The position numbers and the translations under genes are program-made. DNA of 12,508 bases from Pseudomonadota bacterium (lineage in GTDB: Bacteria; Pseudomonadota; Gammaproteobacteria; Acidithiobacillales; Acidithiobacillaceae), in the NCBI GenBank assembly GCA_021827445.1, contig JAKAVW010000052.1, positions 1 to 12,508 of the forward strand, in the 5' to 3' direction. Position 1 is the first letter of the stretch. Every line of letters begins with the position of its first letter. Positions 5,504 through 12,508 of the stretch are shown here, piece by piece. A model generated the notes under the pieces. That model was not told the DNA's origin. It was given only the letters and a program-made list of their open reading frames with translations, and ran no database searches.

Positions 5504-6742
5504 ATGGGTGCTTTCAATATAGCATTAAGTGGTCTGCAGGCAGCCAATTCCAATCTACAGGTGCTGGGCAATAATATTTCCAATGCCAGTACGGTGGGTT
5601 TCAAAAGTTCCAATGCGCAATTCTCCGATGCCTATGCCGCCGCTATGGCTAATGCCGCGCCTGCTCAGGGCCAGGTGGGTATCGGGACTCAGGTGCAGAC
5701 GGTGGCCCAGCAATTTACCCAAGGGAACATCCAAACGACCAGCAATCCTCTGGATGTTGCGATCAATGGCAACGGTTTTTTTCAGTTCAATTACAACGGC
5801 TCTACTGTGTATAGTCGTAACGGTCAACTCCAGTTGAGTTCGGGCGGGGTCGTGGTGGATGGCAACGGTGGCCAACTGATTGGCATTCAAGCCCAGAATG
5901 GTGCGCTGACCGGTGCAAACGGACCGCTGACTGTCAGTCAGAACGCCTTGCCGCCGCAGGCTACCTCGGGTCTCAGTCTCGGGCTTAATCTGGATTCGAT
6001 CAATACGCCGATTACCGGGACTGCCATCAATCCCAATAATCCTAGTACTTATAACTACTCTACGACGACGACGGTATATGACAGCCTGGGTACACCGCAA
6101 TTGTTAACTACTTATTATCAGTTGTCTTCGGCCAATCCCACCAGTGGCCAAGTGTGGAATGTGGGTTACTCCGCGACGGGAACGGCCAGTGGCACGGTAG
6201 CCAGCGGAACGCTTGCAACCCCTCTTCAGTTCAATTCAAGCGGGCAAGTTCAGCCGCCTAGTAGTGGAACTGTCAGCCTCCAGTGGGCAGATGGGGCCGC
6301 CCCTAGTACTCTCGCGATCAATTTCAGTGGCAGTACGAATTATAATTCTGCCAACGCGGTCATTACCGCTAACAGCAATGGCTATGGCGTCGGGCAACTT
6401 TCGGGCCTATCTATCGATCCGGGCGGTAATATCTTCGCGCGTTACAGCAATGGACAGTCCCAGGTGCTGGGCCAGATTACCCTCACTCGTTTTCCGGATA
6501 ATAACGGGTTACAGAACTTAGGCAATAATTACTGGGCGCAGACTTACGTGTCCGGTCAGCCTCTGTCGGGGTCGCCAGGCAGCACCAATCTGGGGGTGCT
6601 GCAGTCGGGTGCGGTGGAGCAGTCCAATGTGAACTTGTCTCAGTCTCTGGTGAATCTGATTGTTGCGCAGCAGGCCTATCAGGCTAACGCCCAGACCATC
6701 AAGACCCAGAATGCCGTGGTTCAGACGTTGTTGAGCCTGTGA
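5504..6742 (+). CDS. flgE: Flagellar hook protein FlgE
   Basis: A 412-aa subunit of the universal joint between rod and filament, outside the cell. The N-terminus MGAFNIALSGLQAANSNLQV and motif LGNNISNASTVGFKSSNAQF are typical of FlgE. NPLDVAINGNGFFQF is the shared FlgE/F/G motif. The C-terminus VNLSQSLVNLIVAQQAYQAN is the closing helix. Length is close to the usual 400 or so. Composition is striking: 2 Lys, 3 Arg, 8 Asp and 1 Glu in the whole protein, the rest rich in Asn, Gln, Ser, Thr and Gly. Shine-Dalgarno AAGGAG overlaps the flgD stop, 12 bp gap. A short degenerate internal repeat (TASGTVASGTLA) lies mid-protein. Confidence 0.96.
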   Translation: MGAFNIALSGLQAANSNLQVLGNNISNASTVGFKSSNAQFSDAYAAAMANAAPAQGQVGIGTQVQTVAQQFTQGNIQTTSNPLDVAINGNGFFQFNYNGSTVYSRNGQLQLSSGGVVVDGNGGQLIGIQAQNGALTGANGPLTVSQNALPPQATSGLSLGLNLDSINTPITGTAINPNNPSTYNYSTTTTVYDSLGTPQLLTTYYQLSSANPTSGQVWNVGYSATGTASGTVASGTLATPLQFNSSGQVQPPSSGTVSLQWADGAAPSTLAINFSGSTNYNSANAVITANSNGYGVGQLSGLSIDPGGNIFARYSNGQSQVLGQITLTRFPDNNGLQNLGNNYWAQTYVSGQPLSGSPGSTNLGVLQSGAVEQSNVNLSQSLVNLIVAQQAYQANAQTIKTQNAVVQTLLSL

Positions 6743-6754
6743 GGATAAGGGACC

Positions 6755-7495
6755 ATGGATACCCTCTATATCGCCATGACCGGAGCCAACGCGATTCTCC
6801 AGCGGCAGACGGTAACGGCCAATAACCTGGCTAATGCCAACACCACGGGTTTCCGCGCCGACGAGGCGCAGTTCAGGGCCTTGCCGGTGTATGGTCAGGG
6901 GCTGCCGACCCGTGCTTATACAGCGACAGTGAGTCAGAGTGTGGATTTTCAGTCCGGGCCGGTAGTGCATACGGGGCGGCCATTGGATGTGGCGGTCAAC
7001 GGTCGGGGCTGGCTTGCGGTGCAGGGTCCTGGCGGCCAGGAGGCCTACACGCGCGACGGTAATCTGCAGATCAGCGGGCAAGGGATTCTGACGACGGCGA
7101 CGGGTCATCCAGTGTTGGGCGTTAATGGCGCGCCCATCTCTTTGCCTCCGATGCAATCCTTAGTGATCGGGGCCGATGGGGTTATCTCCGGGGTACCGGT
7201 GGGGGGGCAGCCGGACGCTATCATGGCCATTAACCAGATCAAGCTGGTGAATCCGCCGCAGCGGACTTTGCAGAAAGGTACGGATGGCCTTTTTCAGACC
7301 AACGGCGGCAAATCTGCGCCGGAAAATGGCAACGTGGTGCTGGAGCCGGGCGCGCTGGAAGGCAGTAATGTCAATCCAGTGAATAGCATGATTCAGATGC
7401 TGCAGGACAGTCGTCAGTTTGAAATCCAGACCAAACTGATGCAGACCGTTTCGCAAGACCAGCAGAGCGCCACTCAGCTGCTGGTGGTGCCATGA
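6755..7495 (+). CDS. flgF: Flagellar proximal rod protein FlgF
   Basis: A 246-aa proximal rod subunit. The N-terminus MDTLYIAMTGANAILQRQ and motif TANNLANANTTGFRADEAQF mark it as a rod protein. The central motif is RPLDVAVNGRGWLAV, where Trp replaces the usual Phe pair, as often in FlgF. The C-terminus has GSNVNPVNSMIQML and SRQFEIQTKLM. Being shorter than FlgG and placed between flgE and flgG, it is FlgF. A G7 tract (7201-7207) lies mid-gene. Shine-Dalgarno GAGG precedes the ATG in a 12-bp gap. Confidence 0.95.
   Translation: MDTLYIAMTGANAILQRQTVTANNLANANTTGFRADEAQFRALPVYGQGLPTRAYTATVSQSVDFQSGPVVHTGRPLDVAVNGRGWLAVQGPGGQEAYTRDGNLQISGQGILTTATGHPVLGVNGAPISLPPMQSLVIGADGVISGVPVGGQPDAIMAINQIKLVNPPQRTLQKGTDGLFQTNGGKSAPENGNVVLEPGALEGSNVNPVNSMIQMLQDSRQFEIQTKLMQTVSQDQQSATQLLVVP
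7201..7207 (+). repeat. G7 homopolymer inside flgF
   Basis: Seven G in a row within GTGGGGGGGCAG, encoding Val-Gly-Gly-Gln. The identical 12-mer recurs in flgK (11772-11783). Confidence 0.8.
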
Positions 7496-7514
7496 TAAAC
7501 AGGAGGAATGTCCG

Positions 7515-8300
7515 ATGATGCGATCCTTGTATGTGGCCGCTACCGGCCTGGAAGGCGAGCAAACCAAGATGGACGTCATCGCCAATAATCTGGCGAATGT
7601 GAATACCACCGGTTTCAAACAATCCCGGGCGGTCTTTCAGGACCTGCTGTACCAAAACCTGCGTCAACCCGGTGCGCAGTCTTCCCAGACAACACAGTAC
7701 CCTTCCGGTCTGCAATTGGGTACTGGCGTGCGCGTGGTTTCCACAGAGCGTCTGATGACCCAGGGTAATCTTACCCAGACGGGTAATTCTCTGGACGTGG
7801 GCATCAACGGGCAGGGTTTTTTCCAGATCATGCAGCCCAATGGCACGATTGCTTATTCCCGGGATGGCACCTTCCAGATGAATAATCAGGGACAACTGGT
7901 TACTTCCAATGGTTACCTATTACAGCCACCAGTCACCATCCCGCCCAACTCTCAGTCCATTACGATTGGCAGCGATGGTACGGTATCGGTGGTATTGCCC
8001 GGTCAGGCGCTACCACAGCAGGTGGGTACCATCCAACTCGCCAATTTTATCAATCCCACGGGTCTGCAGAGTCTCGGTGACAACCTTTACCTGCAGACGG
8101 GTTCGTCCGGTGCGCCCCAGACCGGCCAGCCGACCCTGAATGGTCTCGGTTCCGTGCAGCAGGGTTATCTGGAATCTTCCAACGTCAATGTGGTATCAGA
8201 ACTGGTGAACATGATTTCTACCCAGCGCGCCTATGAGATTAACAGCAAGGCGGTATCCACATCAGATTCTATGCTGGGATATCTTACTCAGAATCTTTGA
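7515..8300 (+). CDS. flgG: Flagellar distal rod protein FlgG
   Basis: A 261-aa distal rod subunit, essentially the length of enteric FlgG (260). The N-terminus MMRSLYVAATGLEGEQTKMD and motif VIANNLANVNTTGFKQSRAV are nearly canonical. NSLDVGINGQGFFQI and YSRDGTFQMNNQGQLV follow. The C-terminus is ESSNVNVVSELVNMISTQRA with YEINSKAVSTSD. AGGAGG precedes an ATGATG start; the first ATG is used here. Codirectional, 19 bp after flgF and 6 bp before flgH. Confidence 0.97.
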   Translation: MMRSLYVAATGLEGEQTKMDVIANNLANVNTTGFKQSRAVFQDLLYQNLRQPGAQSSQTTQYPSGLQLGTGVRVVSTERLMTQGNLTQTGNSLDVGINGQGFFQIMQPNGTIAYSRDGTFQMNNQGQLVTSNGYLLQPPVTIPPNSQSITIGSDGTVSVVLPGQALPQQVGTIQLANFINPTGLQSLGDNLYLQTGSSGAPQTGQPTLNGLGSVQQGYLESSNVNVVSELVNMISTQRAYEINSKAVSTSDSMLGYLTQNL

Positions 8301-8306
8301 GGACAT

Positions 8307-9074
8307 ATGATGCGCACATGGGGCGGTGAAGTGAGGATCCTGAGTGGTATGAACGGCTTCTTCCCGAATGCTTGGCGTGGCTTTGTCCGTGTTGCCATGG
8401 CCGTCGGCTTGCTACTCAGTCTAAGCGCCTGCGCATCGTTAGGGGGGCACCATGATCTCCAGCCGCTGACACCGCTGCCTATCCCGGCGAAGCCGGAATC
8501 TCTTGCCGCGCACCCCGCCAATGGGGCTATCTGGCAGACGGGGACCAATGTTTCCCTGTTCAATGACAACCGGGCCAATCGCGTCGGTGATCTCATCACG
8601 GTGCTGATTCAGGAGAACTCCAGCGCCTCCAACAACACTAACACTGCCATCAATACTTCTGATACGTTGAGTGCGGCACTGACCAATTTCTTTGGGATCG
8701 CCCCTGCCATTGGCAGTGTGGCGGGCAGCCCCTTCAGCCCCAGTATGGGAGCTAACAGTGCGCAGAAATATGGTGGCACTGGCGCCACCACCCAGAGTAA
8801 TACCTTTACCGCGACGCTGGAGGTCACCGTGGTGCGGGTACAGGGGAATGGCAATCTGGTGATTGAGGGATCCAAAGAGGTGTTGCTGAACGGCGGGCAT
8901 GAATATATCCGTGTGGCCGGGATCGTGCGGCCTGCGGATGTGACGCCGCAAAATACCATTCTCTCGACCCAGATTGCGGATGCTCGGGTGGAATATAGTG
9001 GTAACGGTAGCATTTATTCGGCGGCGCGGATGCCTTGGATGGCGCGCTTTTTCCTGTCGTTGTGGCCGTTTTGA
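8307..9074 (+). CDS. flgH: Flagellar L-ring lipoprotein FlgH
   Basis: FlgH forms the outer-membrane L ring around the distal rod. A lipobox LSAC (Cys42 from this start) follows a hydrophobic stretch (VAMAVGLLLSLSA), so the mature protein is a lipoprotein. Conserved features include SLFNDNRANRVGDLITVLI, then VQGNGNLVIEGSKEVLLNGG, and the C-terminus VEYSGNGSIYSAARMPWMAR. The start is ambiguous. GAGG overlapping the flgG stop favours the ATG pair at 8307/8310 (255 aa). An ATG at 8349, with GAGGA 11 nt upstream, would give 241 aa and a more usual 27-residue signal peptide (MNGFFPNAWRGFVRV...). Confidence 0.93.
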   Translation: MMRTWGGEVRILSGMNGFFPNAWRGFVRVAMAVGLLLSLSACASLGGHHDLQPLTPLPIPAKPESLAAHPANGAIWQTGTNVSLFNDNRANRVGDLITVLIQENSSASNNTNTAINTSDTLSAALTNFFGIAPAIGSVAGSPFSPSMGANSAQKYGGTGATTQSNTFTATLEVTVVRVQGNGNLVIEGSKEVLLNGGHEYIRVAGIVRPADVTPQNTILSTQIADARVEYSGNGSIYSAARMPWMARFFLSLWPF

Positions 9075-9091
9075 CGGATAGGGTCTGAATT

Positions 9092-10219
9092 ATGGGAATG
9101 CTTCGTTGGCAACGACTCCTGCTGATCTTGATAATCATGATTCTGGCGGTCGGGTGTCTGGCCGAGGCGCACGCGGAAACGGTGCGCAATCTGGTGACGA
9201 TCGGTGGTGTGCGCAGCAACCAACTGGTGGGCTACGGACTGGTAGTGGGGTTGAATGGAACGGGCGATCAGGCTACTCAGGTGCCTTATACCACACAGTC
9301 CCTGCTCAACATGTTTCAGCGCCTCGGCATCAATCTACCGGCTACTGTAGCCACCAATCTACAGCCCAAGGATGTGGCTGCTGTGATCGTGACCGCGCAT
9401 CTGCCGCCTTTTGTGCAACCAGGGCAGACCATCAATGTCACGGTGTCGGCAGTCGGCAATGCCAGCAGTTTGATGGGAGGTACTCTGCTGATGACGCCAC
9501 TAAAGGGTGCAGATGGGCAGACATATGCCGTCGCCCAGGGCAATCTGATCGTCAGTGGTTTTGGGGCCAGCAGTAACGGTGCCTCGGCCCAGGTCAATGT
9601 GACGACTGCTGGTACTATCCCTAACGGGGCGAATGTGGAACGCACCGTCACCAATGGATTCGAGCAGGCTGGACCTATGACCCTGGAACTGCATACCCCG
9701 AGTTTTACCACCGCCGCGCGGATTGCGGACGTCATCAATCAGCAACTCGGCTATGGTATTGCCGAGGCCATGAACGGCGGAGAAGTAGAAGTGCAGGCAC
9801 CGGCATCCCCGGGGGCACGGGTGACCTTCCTTTCCGAGATCGAGAATCTGAATGTTACTCCGGAAACCCCTCTCGCCAGGGTGATTATTGATGCGCGTAG
9901 CGGAACTGTGGTGTTGGGCCAGAATGTGACCTTGGGCGCTTGTGCTGTCGCCCACGGTAACCTCTCGGTAACTATCTCTCAGAAATATCTGGTCAGTCAG
10001 CCGAATCCGCTGGGTGCCGGACAGACCGTAGCGGTTCCGCAAGCCAATGTGAACATTAAACAGGCTGGCGCCAAGCTTCTGATGTTTAAGCCGGGTGTCA
10101 GTCTGGAGGCGGTTGTACGTGCCTTGAATGCGGTGGGTGCGACGCCTACCGACTTGATCGCCATATTACAGGCCATGAAGGCTGCGGGTGCACTGCATGC
10201 GCAACTGGAAGTGGTATGA
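9092..10219 (+). CDS. flgI: Flagellar P-ring protein FlgI
   Basis: A 375-aa periplasmic protein forming the P ring in the peptidoglycan layer. The signal peptide is clear: basic start MGMLRWQR, hydrophobic core LLLILIIMILAV, cleavage likely after AHA28. The mature N-terminus has VRSNQLVGYGLVVGLNGTGD, the family signature. Further conserved parts are NMFQRLGI, AAVIVTAHLPPF, and VRALNAVGATPTDLIAILQA near the C-terminus. The Shine-Dalgarno is weak (AGGG about 10 nt before the ATG). The stop overlaps the flgJ start by 4 bp (ATGA), suggesting translational coupling. No flgA, the P-ring chaperone gene, is in view. Confidence 0.96.
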   Translation: MGMLRWQRLLLILIIMILAVGCLAEAHAETVRNLVTIGGVRSNQLVGYGLVVGLNGTGDQATQVPYTTQSLLNMFQRLGINLPATVATNLQPKDVAAVIVTAHLPPFVQPGQTINVTVSAVGNASSLMGGTLLMTPLKGADGQTYAVAQGNLIVSGFGASSNGASAQVNVTTAGTIPNGANVERTVTNGFEQAGPMTLELHTPSFTTAARIADVINQQLGYGIAEAMNGGEVEVQAPASPGARVTFLSEIENLNVTPETPLARVIIDARSGTVVLGQNVTLGACAVAHGNLSVTISQKYLVSQPNPLGAGQTVAVPQANVNIKQAGAKLLMFKPGVSLEAVVRALNAVGATPTDLIAILQAMKAAGALHAQLEVV

Positions 10220-11184
10220 GCGGCCCGATAAGTCTCAGCGCCGGTACTCAGGTGATGAATGTCAACCCTAAGGCGGCATCCGTGGCAGCCGGTGATGCCC
10301 TGAGTTTCTCGGGGCTGGCGCAACTGCGCAGTGATGCGCAGGCGCATAACCCGCAGTCCATAATGGCAGTCGCTAAACAGTTTGAGGCGGTGCTGATGCA
10401 GGAAATGCTCTCGGCGATGTCTGCCACTTCATTTGGCTCCGACCTGACCGGAAAAAATGCCGGACCGATGTTTAAGTCGATGTTCAACCAGCAGATCGCG
10501 CAAACCGTCAGTCAGGGTCAAGGGATGGGTATCGCGCAGACGCTCGCCAGGGAGATCGCCAGTCGTTACCACTTGCACTGGGGTGAAAATGGTAAGCCTG
10601 CACTGGCAGAAGCCGAAGGTGGAATGCCTGTTCCAGCGCGCAATGCCGCCCTGCAATCTCCCGCAGCCTCATCGCTGTTCTGGGCCAAACCATCGCAGGT
10701 GCTGGTCCAGCAGGCTACTGCCTTTGTCGCCGCCATCCTGCCCGCCGTGCAGACCGCAGCGCGAAAACTGGGTGTCGCCCCCAAGACCATCATTGCTCAG
10801 GCCGCGCTGGAAACCGGTTGGGGCAGCCATGTGGCGGGAAATAATCTCTTTGGTATAAAGGGGGCCGGTAGCTGGCAGGGTCCATCGGTGAGCAGTCTGA
10901 CTCACGAATTTGAGGATGGCGTGAATCAGGTGGAAACGGCTGCTTTCCGCGCCTATGGCAGTTTCCGCGCCAGCGTGCAGAATTACGCCCGTTTGTTGCT
11001 CGATAATCCACGTTACCAGTCAGCACTGGGGCAGGGGAGTAATGTTGCGGCTTTCGCAGCGGCCCTGCAGCGGGGTGGATATGCCAGCGATCCACAATAT
11101 GCCAGCAAGCTGGTGGCTGTGGCGGGTAGCCCATTGATGGAGCAGGTGATGGCCGGGTTTCCGCAAGACGCTGCTGGGGGCTAA
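10216..11184 (+). CDS. flgJ: Rod cap and peptidoglycan hydrolase FlgJ
   Basis: A 322-aa two-domain FlgJ, close to the enteric length (313). The N-terminal rod-capping part has VAKQFEAVLMQEMLSAMSA (52-70) and GPMFKSMFNQQIAQTVSQG (83-101). A linker (about 125-160) leads to a GH73 glucosaminidase domain (about 163-312) with IIAQAALETGWGSHVAGNNL (192-211), where Glu199 is the predicted catalytic acid, plus FGIKG, FRAYGSF (244-250) and YARLL. It opens a hole in the cell wall for rod growth. Many bacteria have a single-domain FlgJ, so this is the beta/gammaproteobacterial form. The stop codon lies inside a strong terminator hairpin. Confidence 0.95.
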   Translation: MSGPISLSAGTQVMNVNPKAASVAAGDALSFSGLAQLRSDAQAHNPQSIMAVAKQFEAVLMQEMLSAMSATSFGSDLTGKNAGPMFKSMFNQQIAQTVSQGQGMGIAQTLAREIASRYHLHWGENGKPALAEAEGGMPVPARNAALQSPAASSLFWAKPSQVLVQQATAFVAAILPAVQTAARKLGVAPKTIIAQAALETGWGSHVAGNNLFGIKGAGSWQGPSVSSLTHEFEDGVNQVETAAFRAYGSFRASVQNYARLLLDNPRYQSALGQGSNVAAFAAALQRGGYASDPQYASKLVAVAGSPLMEQVMAGFPQDAAGG

Positions 11185-11199
11185 ACTCCGGCAGTTTTT
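11171..11199 (+). terminator. Intrinsic terminator overlapping the flgJ stop codon
   Basis: CTGCTGGGG (11171-11179) pairs with CTCCGGCAG (11186-11194): 9 bp including two G-T wobbles, with a 6-nt loop GCTAAA, followed directly by T5 (11195-11199). The flgJ TAA (11182-11184) is in the loop, so a ribosome terminating there would disrupt the hairpin. It would separate flgB-flgJ from flgN-flgK, fully or partly. Confidence 0.7.
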
Positions 11200-11203
11200 G
11201 TGT

Positions 11204-11213
11204 CGTTATAACG
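11204..11213. repeat. Palindrome CGTTATAACG between terminator and flgN
   Basis: A perfect 10-bp palindrome just after the terminator T-tract and 41 bp before flgN. It contains TATAAC, a near-match to a -10 box, but no -35 is visible and no sigma-28 promoter could be recognised in this gap. It may be an operator or chance. Confidence 0.25.
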
Positions 11214-11254
11214 TAAGAAGTGGTGTTTCCTGCTATCGGGAGAAGGAAGACAGC

Positions 11255-11617
11255 ATGGGCGAGCATACCCCGGAACGGGATGAACTGGAGACGGTGCAGG
11301 CGTTGACCCATTTGCTGCAGCAGCAGAAGGCATGGCTGGCGCACGCCGACTGGGGACAAGGTTTGCCTGATGCGGAGCGGAGAAATTTTCTGGCCCGGCG
11401 TTTATCGAAACTGCGTGCGGAAATAGCTGGTAACGCGACATCCGCTCCGGATCTGAGTCAGGCGGTGTGTGGTCTGCAGGAAGCATATAGCGAGCTGGAT
11501 CATGCCTTGCGCCTTGCCAGTGCTGCATTGCGGGAGGTGCTGGCGCTTCTACAGGGGCAGAAGGTATCCGTATATGGTGATCACGCCGGTCCGGGTCGTT
11601 CCTTGGGGAGTGCGTAA
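11255..11617 (+). CDS. flgN: FlgN-like export chaperone for FlgK/FlgL
   Basis: A 120-aa, mostly helical cytoplasmic protein. FlgN escorts the hook-filament junction proteins FlgK and FlgL to the export gate. Support here: a small helical protein with coiled-coil-like stretches (LETVQALTHLLQQQKAWL; LDHALRLASAALREVLALL), a C-terminal VSVYGDHAGPG resembling the Tyr-Gly...Gly end of FlgN proteins, and location immediately before flgK (1-bp gap). The ATG at 11255 follows GAAGGA at a good distance. An upstream TTG in the same frame lies in the terminator T-tract and is rejected. Similarity is by layout and tail motif, so the name is probable, not certain. Confidence 0.7.
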   Translation: MGEHTPERDELETVQALTHLLQQQKAWLAHADWGQGLPDAERRNFLARRLSKLRAEIAGNATSAPDLSQAVCGLQEAYSELDHALRLASAALREVLALLQGQKVSVYGDHAGPGRSLGSA

Positions 11618-11618
11618 G

Positions 11619-12508
11619 ATGTCGGGAATCAGCGGAATCGTCAATACAGCGCTTACGGGACTGCAGGCCGCACAAAACGCTTTGCAAGTAACCGGCAATA
11701 ACATTGCCAACGTTAATACGCCCGGCTATAGCCAGGAAAATGTGGTGCAGTCTACCACCACGCCCACTTTCGTGGGGGGGCAGTACTATGGCAACGGTAC
11801 CCAGATCACGACGGTGCAGCGGAGTTACAGTGCTTTCCTGCAAGGGCAGGTGTGGTCGGCGACTGCCAGCGCGAGTGGCCAGGCCACGCTTTCGAGTTCG
11901 TTGCAGCAGGTCCTCGGGATACTCAATAACGGCGGTGTCAGTTCACAGGTCAGCCAGTTTTTTTCCGGGGTGGCGCAGGTGGCTGCCAGTCCCAGCGATA
12001 TTCCCGCGCGTCAGAGTATGCTCAGTAATGCCCAGAACCTCAGTCAGACCTTTCAGTCCCTCGGTCAGCAATTAAGCAGCATCGGCACCGGCATCAACCA
12101 GCAAATCGGCCAGTCGGTCACCCAGATCAATGGTCTCAGCCAGCAGATCGCCCAATTGAATACACAGATCTCTATGTTACAGGGCGCGGGTAATGGTGCC
12201 GTCAACGACCTCCTCGACCAGCGCGACCAGCTCCTCACCCAGTTGAACAGCCAGGTGGGCGTGCAAGTGCTGCATCAGAACAACAGTCAGATCAACGTCT
12301 ATCTCAGTAACGGTCAGGTGCTGGTGGCGGGCAGCAAATCCTTCGACCTCAAAACCCAGCCCAGCGCTTACAACCAGCAGACCATGGACGTCGCCTACGC
12401 CGGCAATGGTGCGAACATCAGCCATAACCTCAGCGGTGGCACCCTCGGTGGCCTGCTGCAGTTCCGCAGCCAGTCTCTCAACCCTGCCGAGAATGGCTTG
12501 GGGCAATT
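11619..12508 (+). CDS. flgK: Hook-filament junction protein FlgK (HAP1), 5' part
   Basis: Incomplete: about 296 codons are present and the frame is still open at the window end. FlgK replaces the FlgD cap and joins the hook to the filament. The start MSGISGIVNTALTGLQAAQN and motif VTGNNIANVNTPGYSQENVV are canonical. It continues with the long helical D1 region (QINGLSQQIAQLNTQI; NDLLDQRDQLLTQLNSQVGV). GGGGAG (11605-11610) lies 8 nt before the ATG. The visible part is poor in charged residues, like FlgE. A G7 tract lies at 11774-11780. flgL would be expected just beyond the window. Confidence 0.95.
   Translation, partial: MSGISGIVNTALTGLQAAQNALQVTGNNIANVNTPGYSQENVVQSTTTPTFVGGQYYGNGTQITTVQRSYSAFLQGQVWSATASASGQATLSSSLQQVLGILNNGGVSSQVSQFFSGVAQVAASPSDIPARQSMLSNAQNLSQTFQSLGQQLSSIGTGINQQIGQSVTQINGLSQQIAQLNTQISMLQGAGNGAVNDLLDQRDQLLTQLNSQVGVQVLHQNNSQINVYLSNGQVLVAGSKSFDLKTQPSAYNQQTMDVAYAGNGANISHNLSGGTLGGLLQFRSQSLNPAENGLGQ
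11774..11780 (+). repeat. G7 homopolymer inside flgK
   Basis: Seven G within GTGGGGGGGCAG (11772-11783), the same 12-mer and the same Val-Gly-Gly-Gln reading as in flgF. It lies near codon 52 of flgK, so slippage would abolish most of the protein. Confidence 0.8.

Noticed and set aside
5555..6100. 181-codon antisense frame in flgE, and similar long antisense frames across flgE-flgJ
   Set aside because: Shadows created by the codon bias of the real genes; no start signals and Arg/His/Ile-rich nonsense composition.
11198..11254. Longer FlgN start at a TTG at 11198
   Set aside because: The codon lies in the terminator T-tract; the ATG at 11255 has a proper Shine-Dalgarno.

Overview
The window carries a DNA-repair polymerase gene, about 1.1 kb of gene-poor sequence, a PilZ-domain gene, and then the front part of a flagellar rod-hook-ring cluster in the order flgB-C-D-E-F-G-H-I-J, an flgN-like gene and the start of flgK, which runs off the right edge. 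The flg order, a sigma-54-type promoter ahead of flgB, P- and L-ring genes and a two-domain FlgJ point to a Gram-negative proteobacterium related to gammaproteobacteria. The hook protein FlgE and hook-cap scaffold FlgD have very few charged residues (14 of 412 and 8 of 233), whereas the cytoplasmic proteins encoded here are normally charged. This suggests extracellular parts working at low pH, so an acidophile such as a motile Acidithiobacillus fits. That assignment is inference.

Region 1 (26-1756): a bacterial family X DNA polymerase with a C-terminal PHP phosphoesterase domain and the expected catalytic and metal-binding residues. It is visibly richer in G+C than the rest.

Region 2 (1757-2861): gene-poor and different in base composition. 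On the minus strand lies one small, well-signalled unknown gene (83 aa, 2104-2355) with a perfect -10 hexamer, a strong Shine-Dalgarno site and an inverted repeat at the predicted transcription start. A possible 32-aa gene lies downstream of it. The rest holds short coding-like remnants with in-frame stops and several short inverted repeats.

Region 3 (2862-3941): a YcgR-like PilZ protein with intact c-di-GMP-binding motifs. Its Shine-Dalgarno site sits in a leader that can fold in two mutually exclusive ways. A 315-bp gap follows, containing two perfect dyads and a good sigma-54 promoter placed about 32 bp before flgB.

Region 4 (3942-12508): flgBCDEFGHIJ form a tight operon (gaps of 6-19 bp, flgI/flgJ overlapping by 4 bp) building the proximal and distal rod, hook, P and L rings and the rod cap/muramidase. 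A strong intrinsic terminator overlaps the flgJ stop codon. After it come the flgN-like chaperone gene and flgK, separated by 1 bp. Together the cluster supplies the axial structure from rod to hook-filament junction, and the PilZ protein probably couples motility to c-di-GMP. flgA and flgM are not in this window.
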